Part shown: one piece after another, positions 21,914 through 27,810 of the stretch | Position numbering within the stretch: the stretch's first letter is position 1 | Layout: each line of letters starts with the position of its first letter | DNA from: a virus | IMG/VR virus record: IMGVR_UViG_3300033149_000611 | Location: 1 to 27,810 of that record | Strand: one strand, 5' to 3' | DNA: 27,810 bases | Program-made: the position numbers and the translations under genes | Notes under the pieces: model-generated | The model's input: the letters and a program-made list of their open reading frames with translations, nothing else | The model's database searches: none | Told to the model about the DNA's origin: nothing

Positions 21914-21929
21914 GCCAATAACCATTGGC
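21914..21929 (-). promoter_or_regulatory. Stem-loop at the 5' end of the capsid transcript
   Basis: Perfect inverted repeat GCCAAT-aacc-ATTGGC: six paired bases and a four-base loop. It starts 6 bases downstream of the promoter octamer, so it would lie at or near the 5' end of the capsid mRNA. It may protect the mRNA from decay, or be an operator for a dimeric regulator. Confidence 0.45.
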
Positions 21930-21935
21930 AATAAG

Positions 21936-21943
21936 CAAATTTA
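21936..21943 (-). promoter_or_regulatory. TAAATTTG promoter octamer for major capsid gene
   Basis: Minus-strand TAAATTTG matches TAnnTTTG exactly. It lies between the terminator at 21975-22001 and the capsid ATG, with a leader of 80 bases. The region upstream is A/T only for 16 bases; a TTG is present but 27 bases away, further than the usual spacing of about 20. Confidence 0.5.
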
Positions 21944-21974
21944 ATAATTATTTATTTAAGGGATTTTAGGCAAT

Positions 21975-22001
21975 AAAAAACCCTCTCCGAAGAAAGGGTT
22001 T
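21975..22001 (-). terminator. Strong intrinsic terminator with UUCG loop
   Basis: On the minus strand AAACCCTTTC pairs with GAGAGGGTTT over 10 positions (one G-U) around a TTCG tetraloop, followed by T residues (six in all counting the end of the stem). It closes the small-gene cassette and separates it from the capsid promoter. Confidence 0.9.
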
Positions 22002-22066
22002 AAAATGAATGTGTGCTGTTCTTAAGGGGAAGCAATCACATTACTGTTGCGTTCTTTTTTATTGTT

Positions 22067-22279
22067 TTACCACCCGCTCCTAAATGCGTTAATCCTGTCC
22101 AATCTCTCCTTTGGGGTTTCTTTTTTGGGAATTCCCGCTAAATAAACGCTTATCCTTTTATCTACGGAGCAGTCTTTCGAACTTTTGCCCTTAGCTAGCT
22201 TTTTGTGTCTGTCTTTCTCTTTATTGAGTTCATGACTATATTCATTTATCAACTCTTTCTTTGTTTTATTCTCACTCAT
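22067..22279 (-). CDS. Small basic hypothetical protein (70 aa)
   Basis: A 70-residue, Lys/Glu-rich helical protein (starts MSENKTKKELINEYSHELNK, ends RLDRINAFRSGW) with one Cys and no membrane segment. The start overlaps the end of the helix-turn-helix gene by 8 bases, and the gene is the last of the cassette, 65 bases before the terminator. No family recognised; it may act with the regulator before it. Confidence 0.5.
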   Translation of the reverse strand: MSENKTKKELINEYSHELNKEKDRHKKLAKGKSSKDCSVDKRISVYLAGIPKKETPKERLDRINAFRSGW

Positions 22280-22544
22280 CGTTTTTCTTTTTCATAAGTA
22301 TTACCCCTGTAGTCTTAGGAAAGCATTCCGAGCCTTTCAATATCTCTTCTTGCTTGATCCTTTCTTTGTCTTTTTCTCTCATCTCCTCAAACACCCAAAC
22401 AGCAAATTTAGCCCATCGACTAAAATCTGACGCTGTTTTGGCTCTTACTGATCTATACTCAAGCCCTGTAATCTTTGCTACGTCCTTTCTTGTTATGTTG
22501 AAATAATTCAAAAGGGCTTGGAATCTTTTACTGTAGTTATTCAT
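22272..22544 (-). CDS. Helix-turn-helix regulator candidate (90 aa)
   Basis: I choose ATG at 22544 (MNNYSKRFQALLNYFNITRK), 11 bases after the stop of the 24-residue ORF; a GTG start at 22592 would add 16 residues overlapping that ORF. Residues about 16-38 (NITRKDVAKITGLEYRSVRA) fit a lambda-repressor/Cro-type helix-turn-helix: short helix, G-L turn and a recognition helix with Arg. The rest is helical (FSRWAKFAVWVFEEMREKDK) and basic at the end. It is likely a DNA-binding regulator within a cassette between scaffold and capsid genes. The helix-turn-helix reading is by eye. Confidence 0.65.
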   Translation of the reverse strand: MNNYSKRFQALLNYFNITRKDVAKITGLEYRSVRAKTASDFSRWAKFAVWVFEEMREKDKERIKQEEILKGSECFPKTTGVILMKKKNDE

Positions 22545-22555
22545 GTAATCACTTG

Positions 22556-22630
22556 TTAATCCATCATTGATACTGCGCTTGCGAATAGGCACAGAGCCAC
22601 TAAAAATAAAAATCCTAATACTCCTGTCAT
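22556..22630 (-). CDS. Possible 24-residue membrane peptide
   Basis: ATG at 22630-22628 overlaps the stop of the 44-residue gene (ATGA), and the frame ends with TAA at 22558-22556. The peptide begins MTGVLGFLFLVALCLFASAV: almost wholly hydrophobic, one membrane helix with an acidic end. The coupling overlap supports translation; the short length leaves doubt. Confidence 0.35.
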   Translation of the reverse strand: MTGVLGFLFLVALCLFASAVSMMD

Positions 22631-22761
22631 GATTCTATTTCTTTTATATATTCATACATAGCATCCGAAGCCTTGTTTAGTTCTTGATGCCCAATTGCTT
22701 CATCATTGTACAATTGAGATATTAAAAACAATACCTCTTTTGCTTTCTCTTTCGGTGTCAT
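22627..22761 (-). CDS. Small hypothetical protein (44 aa)
   Basis: ATG at 22761-22759 to TGA at 22629-22627. Begins MTPKEKAKEVLFLISQLYND and ends with a charged helix EYIKEIES; helical and acidic. It has AT-rich codon use, lies 34 bases after the previous gene, and its stop overlaps the start of the membrane peptide ORF. No family recognised, though its M-T-P-K-E-K-A beginning resembles that of small helical phage proteins. Confidence 0.5.
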   Translation of the reverse strand: MTPKEKAKEVLFLISQLYNDEAIGHQELNKASDAMYEYIKEIES

Positions 22762-22795
22762 AATATTAGCTTTAATGTTATAAGTAATTTAATTT

Positions 22796-22999
22796 CTAGT
22801 CATCGCCATAACTACCCATTATATTAATCTGCTCTTTTAGTTCTTTATTCTCCTTTTTTAAACTACTTATAACATCACTTAAAGCAGATTTTGCCTCACT
22901 ATCCCTATACTCGGTAATCTTTTGCTTTATTTTTATTGCTAAATCTGGATTGCCTATTTCGCAAAGCAACTCAAGTAGTTCGTTTTCTATTTTATTCAT
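22796..22999 (-). CDS. Small coiled-coil protein (67 aa)
   Basis: A 67-residue, charged helical protein (starts MNKIENELLELLCEIGNPDL; SSLKKENKELKEQINIMGSY near the end). The segment about 40-60 has a leucine/isoleucine heptad pattern, so it may form a dimer. One Cys, no membrane segment. It is the second gene of the cassette, after the 49-residue gene. No family recognised. Confidence 0.5.
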   Translation of the reverse strand: MNKIENELLELLCEIGNPDLAIKIKQKITEYRDSEAKSALSDVISSLKKENKELKEQINIMGSYGDD

Positions 23000-23037
23000 A
23001 ATCTTTGACTTAGTTTCGAGTTAGGCTTGATTGCCCT

Positions 23038-23219
23038 TTATTTTATCTCCCATCCTTCTTCCATTGCCGTTAATGATTCAGGGTCAAGTTTTTCATGTCG
23101 TCCATAAGTGGATTACTCTCGCTAACACCAAATAAAATACATAACTCGTCCGTTATTTTAAATGCTGTTTCTGCTTTCTCTATGTGGTTCATTACCACTT
23201 TTAATATTTCTTCTCTCAT
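23038..23219 (-). CDS. Small gene, possibly frameshifted (49 aa as read)
   Basis: ATG at 23219-23217 starts a frame (MREEILKVVMNHIEKAETAF) that reaches TAA at 23072-23070, giving 49 residues. From 23112 to the TAA at 23040-23038 another frame reads STYGRHEKLDPESLTAMEEG, which looks more like this phage's proteins: its third codon positions are A/T rich, while those of the first frame turn G/C rich in the same stretch. I suspect the real protein joins the two through a one-base change near 23113-23125, meaning a recent frameshift, a sequencing error or a programmed shift. The feature spans both parts. It is the first gene of the cassette. No family recognised. Confidence 0.45.
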
Positions 23220-23250
23220 ATCGTTACGTTTTTATTCAACACGTTAACAA

Positions 23251-23258
23251 CAAAGATA
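23251..23258 (-). promoter_or_regulatory. TATCTTTG promoter octamer for the small-gene cassette
   Basis: Minus-strand TATCTTTG matches TAnnTTTG exactly. It lies between the terminator of the scaffold gene (23313-23346) and the first ATG of the cassette, 31 bases before it. No -33 TTG at the usual spacing. Confidence 0.45.
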
Positions 23259-23312
23259 AACAAAATAATTGTTTTGCCGATATATTTGGGCACTAATTTA
23301 ATGAAAGAGCAT

Positions 23313-23346
23313 AAAAAAGCCCCTCCAAATTAATGAAGAGGCTTTA
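23313..23346 (-). terminator. Intrinsic terminator after scaffold gene
   Basis: On the minus strand AAGCCTCTTC pairs with GGAGGGGCTT (10 pairs, including G-U pairs) around an 8-base A/T loop, followed by a run of T. It begins 12 bases after the scaffold stop codon and ends the packaging/head transcript. Confidence 0.85.
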
Positions 23347-23358
23347 CTGCGTACTTAA

Positions 23359-24162
23359 TTACAGGGTCAATGAGCCCTCGGAAACTGCTTTTGTGGTTGC
23401 TTTGTTGTAATCTTCCGAACCAACGTTTTTACCATCAGCTTCCCATTGCTTATTGAAAGCGTCTAGCGTGCCAGTCATCGGAGGGGTACCGTTGCCTTCT
23501 CCTCTTCCGCCTTCCGCGCCTTTTAAATAAGGCTTAACAAAGTCAGAAGTAAATGAGTCTACCGAAATAGGCTGCATTGTTTTCGTGTCCTTCATTACAT
23601 CTCCGTTTTGCTTGACAATCGTTTTGCCCTCTTCAATATCAAAGTCGTACCCTTGTGCTTTGGCCTCCGACATTATAGCCGAGTGACTAATAATAGTTTC
23701 TGCCTTGATGGATTTAGAGAAATCGCTAGAAATGTCTCTTTGCCTTTCCTTAACCTGTACGCCCTGCTTGAATTGATCGAATTCGCCCTGTAGGGTTTCG
23801 TTATTCTTTATCAAGGCGTCGTTATCTTTTTTGAGCTCCTGTATTTTCTTGTCAGGTTCAATCTTAGCCTCACTAAGCACTGATTCTTTAAAGGCTTCTA
23901 TGAACTTGTCAGGGTCTTTTCTTCCTTCGAATTCAAGCCCTAGCTTTTCTTTCATTGATTTTAAAACCATTTCGTGACCGAGCTTATTGCCTTCACTCAA
24001 CTTTGCCTCATCTCTAGACTTTAGTTCGTCTTCTGTGAATCGTTGTAATTGAGGTATTTCCAAGGTCACTTCTTCTTCTTTAGTTATTGCTTCACCAAGC
24101 GTACCTTTCTCTATACCGAGAACTACTTCGATTGCTTCTATGCTATCGTTATTAATTGCCAT
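23359..24162 (-). CDS. Capsid scaffolding protein candidate
   Basis: A 267-residue, highly charged, soluble protein between the portal region and the major capsid gene, the normal place of the scaffold. Residues about 100-140 (KKIQELKKDNDALIKNNETL) are a clear coiled coil; 58-100 are helical; the C-terminal third is less ordered and Gly-rich near 215-225 (GAEGGRGEGNGTPP). No serine-protease motif was seen, so it appears to be a scaffold without fused protease. The start lies 3 bases after the stop of the previous gene. It is followed by a terminator, so scaffold and capsid are not on one transcript unless readthrough occurs. Confidence 0.65.
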   Translation of the reverse strand: MAINNDSIEAIEVVLGIEKGTLGEAITKEEEVTLEIPQLQRFTEDELKSRDEAKLSEGNKLGHEMVLKSMKEKLGLEFEGRKDPDKFIEAFKESVLSEAKIEPDKKIQELKKDNDALIKNNETLQGEFDQFKQGVQVKERQRDISSDFSKSIKAETIISHSAIMSEAKAQGYDFDIEEGKTIVKQNGDVMKDTKTMQPISVDSFTSDFVKPYLKGAEGGRGEGNGTPPMTGTLDAFNKQWEADGKNVGSEDYNKATTKAVSEGSLTL

Positions 24163-24165
24163 AAT

Positions 24166-24591
24166 TTATTCTATTAAATCGTTATAAATTTTTAATGCTC
24201 CTTTTCGTTTTTCTCCTTTAAAGAAGATTTCTAGCTCATTGTCAGACATTTCCTTGCAGTACTCTTCTAGGTCGTCTACATTTACCTTTCTTGAACTTGG
24301 GGCGTCTGCCTTAACCCCTATAGCCATATTAGCAAGGGCGCTCCCCGCTGCTGCTCTAGCTAAATCGTCCTTATCGTGTTCGGATTTCTTAGCCAATAAA
24401 GCGGCTCTTGCTTCCTCTGTTTTCTTGTCGTCTATCTCGTATACTACACCTGTAGACTCCCATTCTCTAGTGGATTCTATGGCGTGCCTTTCTTCAATAA
24501 GGCAATCTTTACGATCTAGTTTTTTGCTTCCTTTGTCAAACTTGCCATTGTGAATGGTCAGCTTGTATTTATTCGCTACTACTAGTGTCAT
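24166..24591 (-). CDS. Small head-region protein (141 aa)
   Basis: A 141-residue, charged, soluble protein whose start overlaps the portal gene end by 23 bases. N-terminal 60 residues are beta-like (MTLVVANKYKLTIHNGKFDK); the middle is an Ala-rich helix (about 60-95); the C-terminus reads NELEIFFKGEKRKGALKIYN and looks like a small helical domain. It lies between portal and scaffold, so a head assembly or decoration role is likely. No family recognised. Confidence 0.5.
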   Translation of the reverse strand: MTLVVANKYKLTIHNGKFDKGSKKLDRKDCLIEERHAIESTREWESTGVVYEIDDKKTEEARAALLAKKSEHDKDDLARAAAGSALANMAIGVKADAPSSRKVNVDDLEEYCKEMSDNELEIFFKGEKRKGALKIYNDLIE

Positions 24592-26185
24592 CTATTTGTA
24601 AATTTAATTTATCAAATTCGGCGGTAAACTCTTCTTCTAGCTTTTTCTTTTCCTTATCAAGGTCTAGGCTGTCCAATGATTCCCACCAATCCACAAAAAA
24701 GGCTTTCTTTCTTGCTTCTTTTGAGCCGAATATACTGTTCACATCAATAATTGACATGTGTAAGTAAGGTTCTAGCTCTGCTTTTAACAGCTCCTTTCTA
24801 AGCCAAGAAGGATCACCCTTATACTTGGCTGTTATAAATTCGTTTAGCATTCTATCAAGCACAACAAAGGGCGCTCCGCTTGTCTTGCTTTCTTCGTATT
24901 TCTTCAACAATGCGTCAGGACTTTCAATTATAAACCTCTTGCCTAGTGATACATGGCTAACTGGCTCGTCTTTAGGTTTTGCAGGTAGCCAAAAATTAGC
25001 TAAATATTCAACGATCTTCCAAGTAACATATTCCGCTGCCTCCGAATACTTGGTCAATTTATTGATTCTAGGCTGTTGATCGATAAATTTACCTGTAGCA
25101 GTATCATTAGAACCCTCCTCTGTTTGCGTTCCCCAATGAGTTAACTCTGCTAATCTCTCAAGTATCTTGAGTTCATCGTTCATCGTGCTCCACGTCGCAA
25201 GATCAGGAGAGATGTAGCCTGCTAAATCGGGCGCTAATTTAACATCGTCTTTTTTAGGTGTTGGAATAGTTACAGCGTCCGTAACATCTTTCTTTTGATA
25301 AAACCCTTTCCCGTCACATTCTTTGCATTTACCTTCACCAGTCTTTCCTGTTCCTGTGCACTGCCTGCACTGCGAAACATAACGCCAAAATATAGGGAAG
25401 CCGTGTAGCTTTTTAAATAAAGTCTTAATTGACTGGTCTCTAGCGTACTCCTTCGATAGTTCAACGATCTTCTGAATAGGTGGTATCCTAACGGGTTTAA
25501 TTATGTGCTCTAGATCGGATATGACAATACTAGGAACCTGCCCGAATGGATGCTCAAACGTTTTGTCTTCAACCACAGAATAAGCCCCTCCATCCTCACG
25601 TATAATCCAGTCTTTTTCATCGTCTACTAATCTCCATAGTTTTACTCCGCTCTCAAGTATTTCAGGCTCAAACAAAAGCCATTCTAATTGCTGTCCGTCC
25701 GTTTCGTAATTTCTTACTGAATGAATTGACTTGTAGGTAGGATAAGCTGATCTTTCAGGCTCGGTAGTATATTCAATAAATATAAGCCCGTTTGGGTCTG
25801 TGTGATAAAGAGGCATCCATTTATTCTCTACAAACTTAGTTATACTTTTATTGTCAGAGGCTTGGGATAAGCGAGAAGTAAATTCAGTCAGTTCACTTCC
25901 TTCTAGTTCGAATTTAATAGAACCACCAGTAGCAGAAAATACATTATCTGTAGGCTGTAATAATCTTTCGTAAAAATCAACAACAGAACGGCTATACTTC
26001 TTTCGCACCTCGGCTTTTTCCTTGCTTTCTAAGTGCTCTATTTTGTTTATTAACTCTTCGGGAAACCCCTCGCCTTCCACAAGAGCCATTAATTCTTTAT
26101 TCTGCTCTCTCGCAAACTTAATTCTCGGCGTTAATTTTCGGTTTTCCTCGACGATTAATAACGCCTGATCTTCGTTGAATATCAT
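24569..26185 (-). CDS. Portal protein with a zinc-ribbon-like insert
   Basis: A 538-residue protein directly after the large terminase, the usual position of the portal, with the expected length and mixed alpha/beta composition. The region near 75-90 (LLQPTDNVFSATGG) and the long helical C-terminus (about 340-520) fit portal wing and stem/crown regions in a general way. Unusually, residues 271-295 carry CRQCTGTGKTGEGKCKECDG, that is C273-x-x-C276 ... C287-x-x-C290 with DnaJ-type C-x-x-C-x-G-x-G knuckles, so a bound zinc ion is likely. It is followed by a Lys-rich segment. The gene has its own TAACTTTG octamer 16 bases before the ATG. Portal call is by order and size. Confidence 0.75.
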   Translation of the reverse strand: MIFNEDQALLIVEENRKLTPRIKFAREQNKELMALVEGEGFPEELINKIEHLESKEKAEVRKKYSRSVVDFYERLLQPTDNVFSATGGSIKFELEGSELTEFTSRLSQASDNKSITKFVENKWMPLYHTDPNGLIFIEYTTEPERSAYPTYKSIHSVRNYETDGQQLEWLLFEPEILESGVKLWRLVDDEKDWIIREDGGAYSVVEDKTFEHPFGQVPSIVISDLEHIIKPVRIPPIQKIVELSKEYARDQSIKTLFKKLHGFPIFWRYVSQCRQCTGTGKTGEGKCKECDGKGFYQKKDVTDAVTIPTPKKDDVKLAPDLAGYISPDLATWSTMNDELKILERLAELTHWGTQTEEGSNDTATGKFIDQQPRINKLTKYSEAAEYVTWKIVEYLANFWLPAKPKDEPVSHVSLGKRFIIESPDALLKKYEESKTSGAPFVVLDRMLNEFITAKYKGDPSWLRKELLKAELEPYLHMSIIDVNSIFGSKEARKKAFFVDWWESLDSLDLDKEKKKLEEEFTAEFDKLNLQIDDTSSSE

Positions 26186-26201
26186 TTAAGGGTGTTTTTC
26201 A

Positions 26202-26209
26202 CAAAGTTA
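26202..26209 (-). promoter_or_regulatory. TAACTTTG promoter octamer before portal gene
   Basis: Exact minus-strand TAACTTTG in the 42-base gap between large terminase and portal, 16 bases before the portal ATG. It matches the Bacteroidota -7 element; no -33 TTG at the usual spacing is present. Confidence 0.45.
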
Positions 26210-26227
26210 TAAAATATTACCAACCTA

Positions 26228-27496
26228 TTATTCCTCCCATTCATCAGGAGATCGCCCTATATTCTCCTTAACCTTATCTTTTGATATTATAGCAACCTTC
26301 CCGTCTTGATCTATATTGGCCTGCTTAACTTGTTCTAACTCCTCAACTATCTTCTCTTTTACCTCTTCATCATGACATATTTCATACAACTCTTTGCTGC
26401 ATATTTTCTTGGCCATCATGAAACTACACTGACTCTTTAGATTGTTGTAATTTTCATTATTCACAGCCTTTGAGTTATTCACAAAACCTTCGCAGTCCAA
26501 TATATCAACAACGCCACCACCCACGCCGTCTTCATCGGCTACTGTCCTGCTCATTGGCACCTCATGCTTATTAGCCAATTCCCGTATAGCTTCCGCGCTT
26601 TCAGTAACCTTACTAACCTTCATTTCCTTACGCTCTATAATTACATATCCATGCCAAACACGTATTACCGTGCTATCCCTGCCTTTCCTAGCTATGTCCG
26701 CGGTAATATACTTGTGCCCTTCTTTTTTTACATGTTGATTAGTGAAATAGTCATTGCATGAGTTAAAATCTATCAACACGGAAGGGTCATCGTCATACTC
26801 CCAATTACCATAAAGAAGTCTTTCTCGTTCATTTTTAGTTAATGTCCTTTTTAAATTATCAATATATCCATCAGGAAGCATTTTATTGTCAGTAGGAAGC
26901 GCCTGAATAAATTTCCTGTAAGATGGCAATGTATTATTAGCGTGAGACTTGTAATAATCTTTGTATAGATAGTTTTTACTCGGATTACAGGTTTGTAACA
27001 ACTTTCCTGTTAAATCATAAATGTCATTCTTCCATCTTCCGATTGATGCAGCTAGATTGTTCTTAGCAGCAACCTCGAAGTCTCCCGCTTCTTCTATCCA
27101 TCCCCTAGTCATCTGCATAGAGCCAAACCTCATATACTTAGGATCACTAGGCATATACTTAGCCTCTATAAGAAATACTTTACTTTCGTTATGCAATTCA
27201 AAGAAATTATCCTTGCCGTCAAATCGATAGTATCTCTTATCCAAACCCCAATGCTCAAAAACTTCATAAACCGTTGGGGTTGTGTATTTCCTTAAATCTG
27301 TTAGCTTCTTTCTTGCTATAAAGTAATGCGTATTAGGATACATTAACGCATCCCCAAATATTAAAGAGGCGCCTGTATACGACTTAGCCGACCCTTTAGA
27401 GCCTCCGTAGGCTATGTCTGTCGTAATGTTGTCTGCCCAATAGATACAGCACTGCTTTTGTTTTTCATTATTATGGGTGTCAAAAGATATTTTCAC
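26228..27496 (-). CDS. terL: Terminase large subunit
   Basis: A 422-residue packaging motor. The N-terminal ATPase has Walker A GGSKGSAKS (31-39), the Walker B region RGWIEEAGDF (131-140) with the acidic pair E135/E136, and a coupling motif QTCNPS (168-173). The C-terminal nuclease has Asp267 in ITADIARKGRDS, acidic residues in VADEDGVGGGVV (319-330), and the last acidic site in RSPDEWEE at the very end (415-422). It cuts concatemeric DNA and pumps it through the portal. The start is GTG at 27496-27494, overlapping the small subunit's TGA as GTGA; the frame has a stop 9 bases upstream, so no earlier start exists. The protein ends just after the last catalytic motif, shorter than many relatives, which continue with an A-D-A-type helix. 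Confidence 0.95.
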   Translation of the reverse strand: MKISFDTHNNEKQKQCCIYWADNITTDIAYGGSKGSAKSYTGASLIFGDALMYPNTHYFIARKKLTDLRKYTTPTVYEVFEHWGLDKRYYRFDGKDNFFELHNESKVFLIEAKYMPSDPKYMRFGSMQMTRGWIEEAGDFEVAAKNNLAASIGRWKNDIYDLTGKLLQTCNPSKNYLYKDYYKSHANNTLPSYRKFIQALPTDNKMLPDGYIDNLKRTLTKNERERLLYGNWEYDDDPSVLIDFNSCNDYFTNQHVKKEGHKYITADIARKGRDSTVIRVWHGYVIIERKEMKVSKVTESAEAIRELANKHEVPMSRTVADEDGVGGGVVDILDCEGFVNNSKAVNNENYNNLKSQCSFMMAKKICSKELYEICHDEEVKEKIVEELEQVKQANIDQDGKVAIISKDKVKENIGRSPDEWEE

Positions 27497-27810
27497 TTGA
27501 TCTCAATACCTGTAACGGGGGTTACAGAAACAGAACCGCTGTGCTCTGTCTGAACTTTATCGCCATACTTCTTGGGAGCCAACTTAGAGGCTTTCCACTT
27601 ACGAGCGTCTACCTGTAACCTGCATCTAGCTACCCATTCGGCGTTTATTTGTGCTGCACCAGTATTAGGGTTTATTATAGTATCGTTATCGTGATTATCA
27701 GCTATGCTTATTATTTGATCGGCTAATAAATCAGCTTGGACTTCTCGCGCGCGCGTGTATTTCTCAAGAAACTCACTTTTACTCTCATCATTTAACCAAT
27801 TATATACTGT
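27493..27810 (-). CDS. terS: Terminase small subunit, N-terminus cut off by window edge
   Basis: An open frame enters from the right edge and ends with TGA at 27495-27493, giving about 105 residues. It contains SEFLEKYTRAREVQADLLAD, then QINAEWVARCRLQVDARKWK and ASKLAPKKYGDKVQTE, which I recognise as the Sf6-type terminase small subunit pattern (A-R-x-x-Q-A-D ... R-L-x-x-D-A-R-K-W-x-A-x-K-L-x-P-K-K-Y-G-D). The small subunit binds the packaging start site on phage DNA and feeds it to the large subunit. The missing N-terminus would hold the helix-turn-helix DNA-binding part. Its stop overlaps the GTG start of the large subunit. Confidence 0.85.
   Translation of the reverse strand, partial: TVYNWLNDESKSEFLEKYTRAREVQADLLADQIISIADNHDNDTIINPNTGAAQINAEWVARCRLQVDARKWKASKLAPKKYGDKVQTEHSGSVSVTPVTGIEIK

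Noticed and set aside
25270-25464. Alternative minus-strand frame within the portal gene around the cysteine region
   Set aside because: It lies in another frame wholly inside the portal gene, which keeps its reading frame through the region; the zinc-knuckle motif is in the portal frame.
1-27810. tRNA genes, integrase, insertion sequences and diversity-generating retroelement
   Set aside because: I looked for cloverleaf-like stretches, recombinase motifs, terminal inverted repeats and reverse transcriptase motifs and saw none; this is by eye and not a computed search.

Overview
This window is part of a tailed double-stranded DNA phage (or prophage) with a long-tailed, probably siphovirus-like, gene order. 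Every gene I accept lies on the minus strand, so transcription runs from high to low coordinates. The host is most likely a member of the Bacteroidota (flavobacterium-like). The reasons are: an AT-rich genome, minus-strand promoter-like octamers of the Bacteroidota form TAnnTTTG, no convincing Shine-Dalgarno sites but A/T-rich leaders before starts, and SprB-type repeats (a repeat known from Bacteroidota gliding adhesins) in a virion protein. Genus and species cannot be told from this sequence.

Layout in order of transcription. (1) Packaging and head, 27810-23359: small terminase (5' end cut by the window edge), large terminase, portal with an unusual zinc-ribbon-like insert, a small head-region protein, and a scaffold-like protein ended by a terminator. 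(2) A cassette of small genes, 23219-22067, with its own promoter candidate and its own strong terminator. It sits between scaffold and major capsid genes and includes a helix-turn-helix protein, a tiny membrane peptide and one possible frameshifted gene. (3) Capsid and tail, 21855-5218: major capsid protein with its own promoter candidate and a stem-loop near the predicted transcript start; a neck or connector candidate; a virion protein with two SprB-like repeats and a lectin-like C-terminus; tail tube candidate; a cluster of small overlapping tail genes; a 966-residue tape measure protein; a hub protein with membrane-like helices; large distal tail proteins; a tail fibre; a YkgJ-type cysteine-cluster protein; and a further distal protein. 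(4) Membrane/lysis-like block, 5215-3464: a 31-residue very basic peptide, a four-helix membrane protein, a 58-residue and a 99-residue membrane protein (holin-like), a perfect 51-bp tandem repeat, a one-helix coiled-coil membrane protein, and a small lipoprotein followed by a terminator. No endolysin was recognised. (5) Early/recombination block, 3279-1: small regulatory or accessory genes including a stand-alone LuxR-type DNA-binding domain, then a conserved protein of phage recombination loci, a YqaJ/lambda-exonuclease-family nuclease, a NinB-like protein, a small membrane protein, and a gene cut by the left edge.

Genes are tightly packed. Many neighbours share ATGA or TAATG stop/start overlaps, which implies translational coupling. 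No gap is longer than about 211 bases; the larger ones (3280-3463, 4072-4271, 21856-22066, 23220-23358) hold the promoters, terminators and repeats listed below. No tRNA, rRNA, CRISPR array, insertion sequence or integrase was seen.
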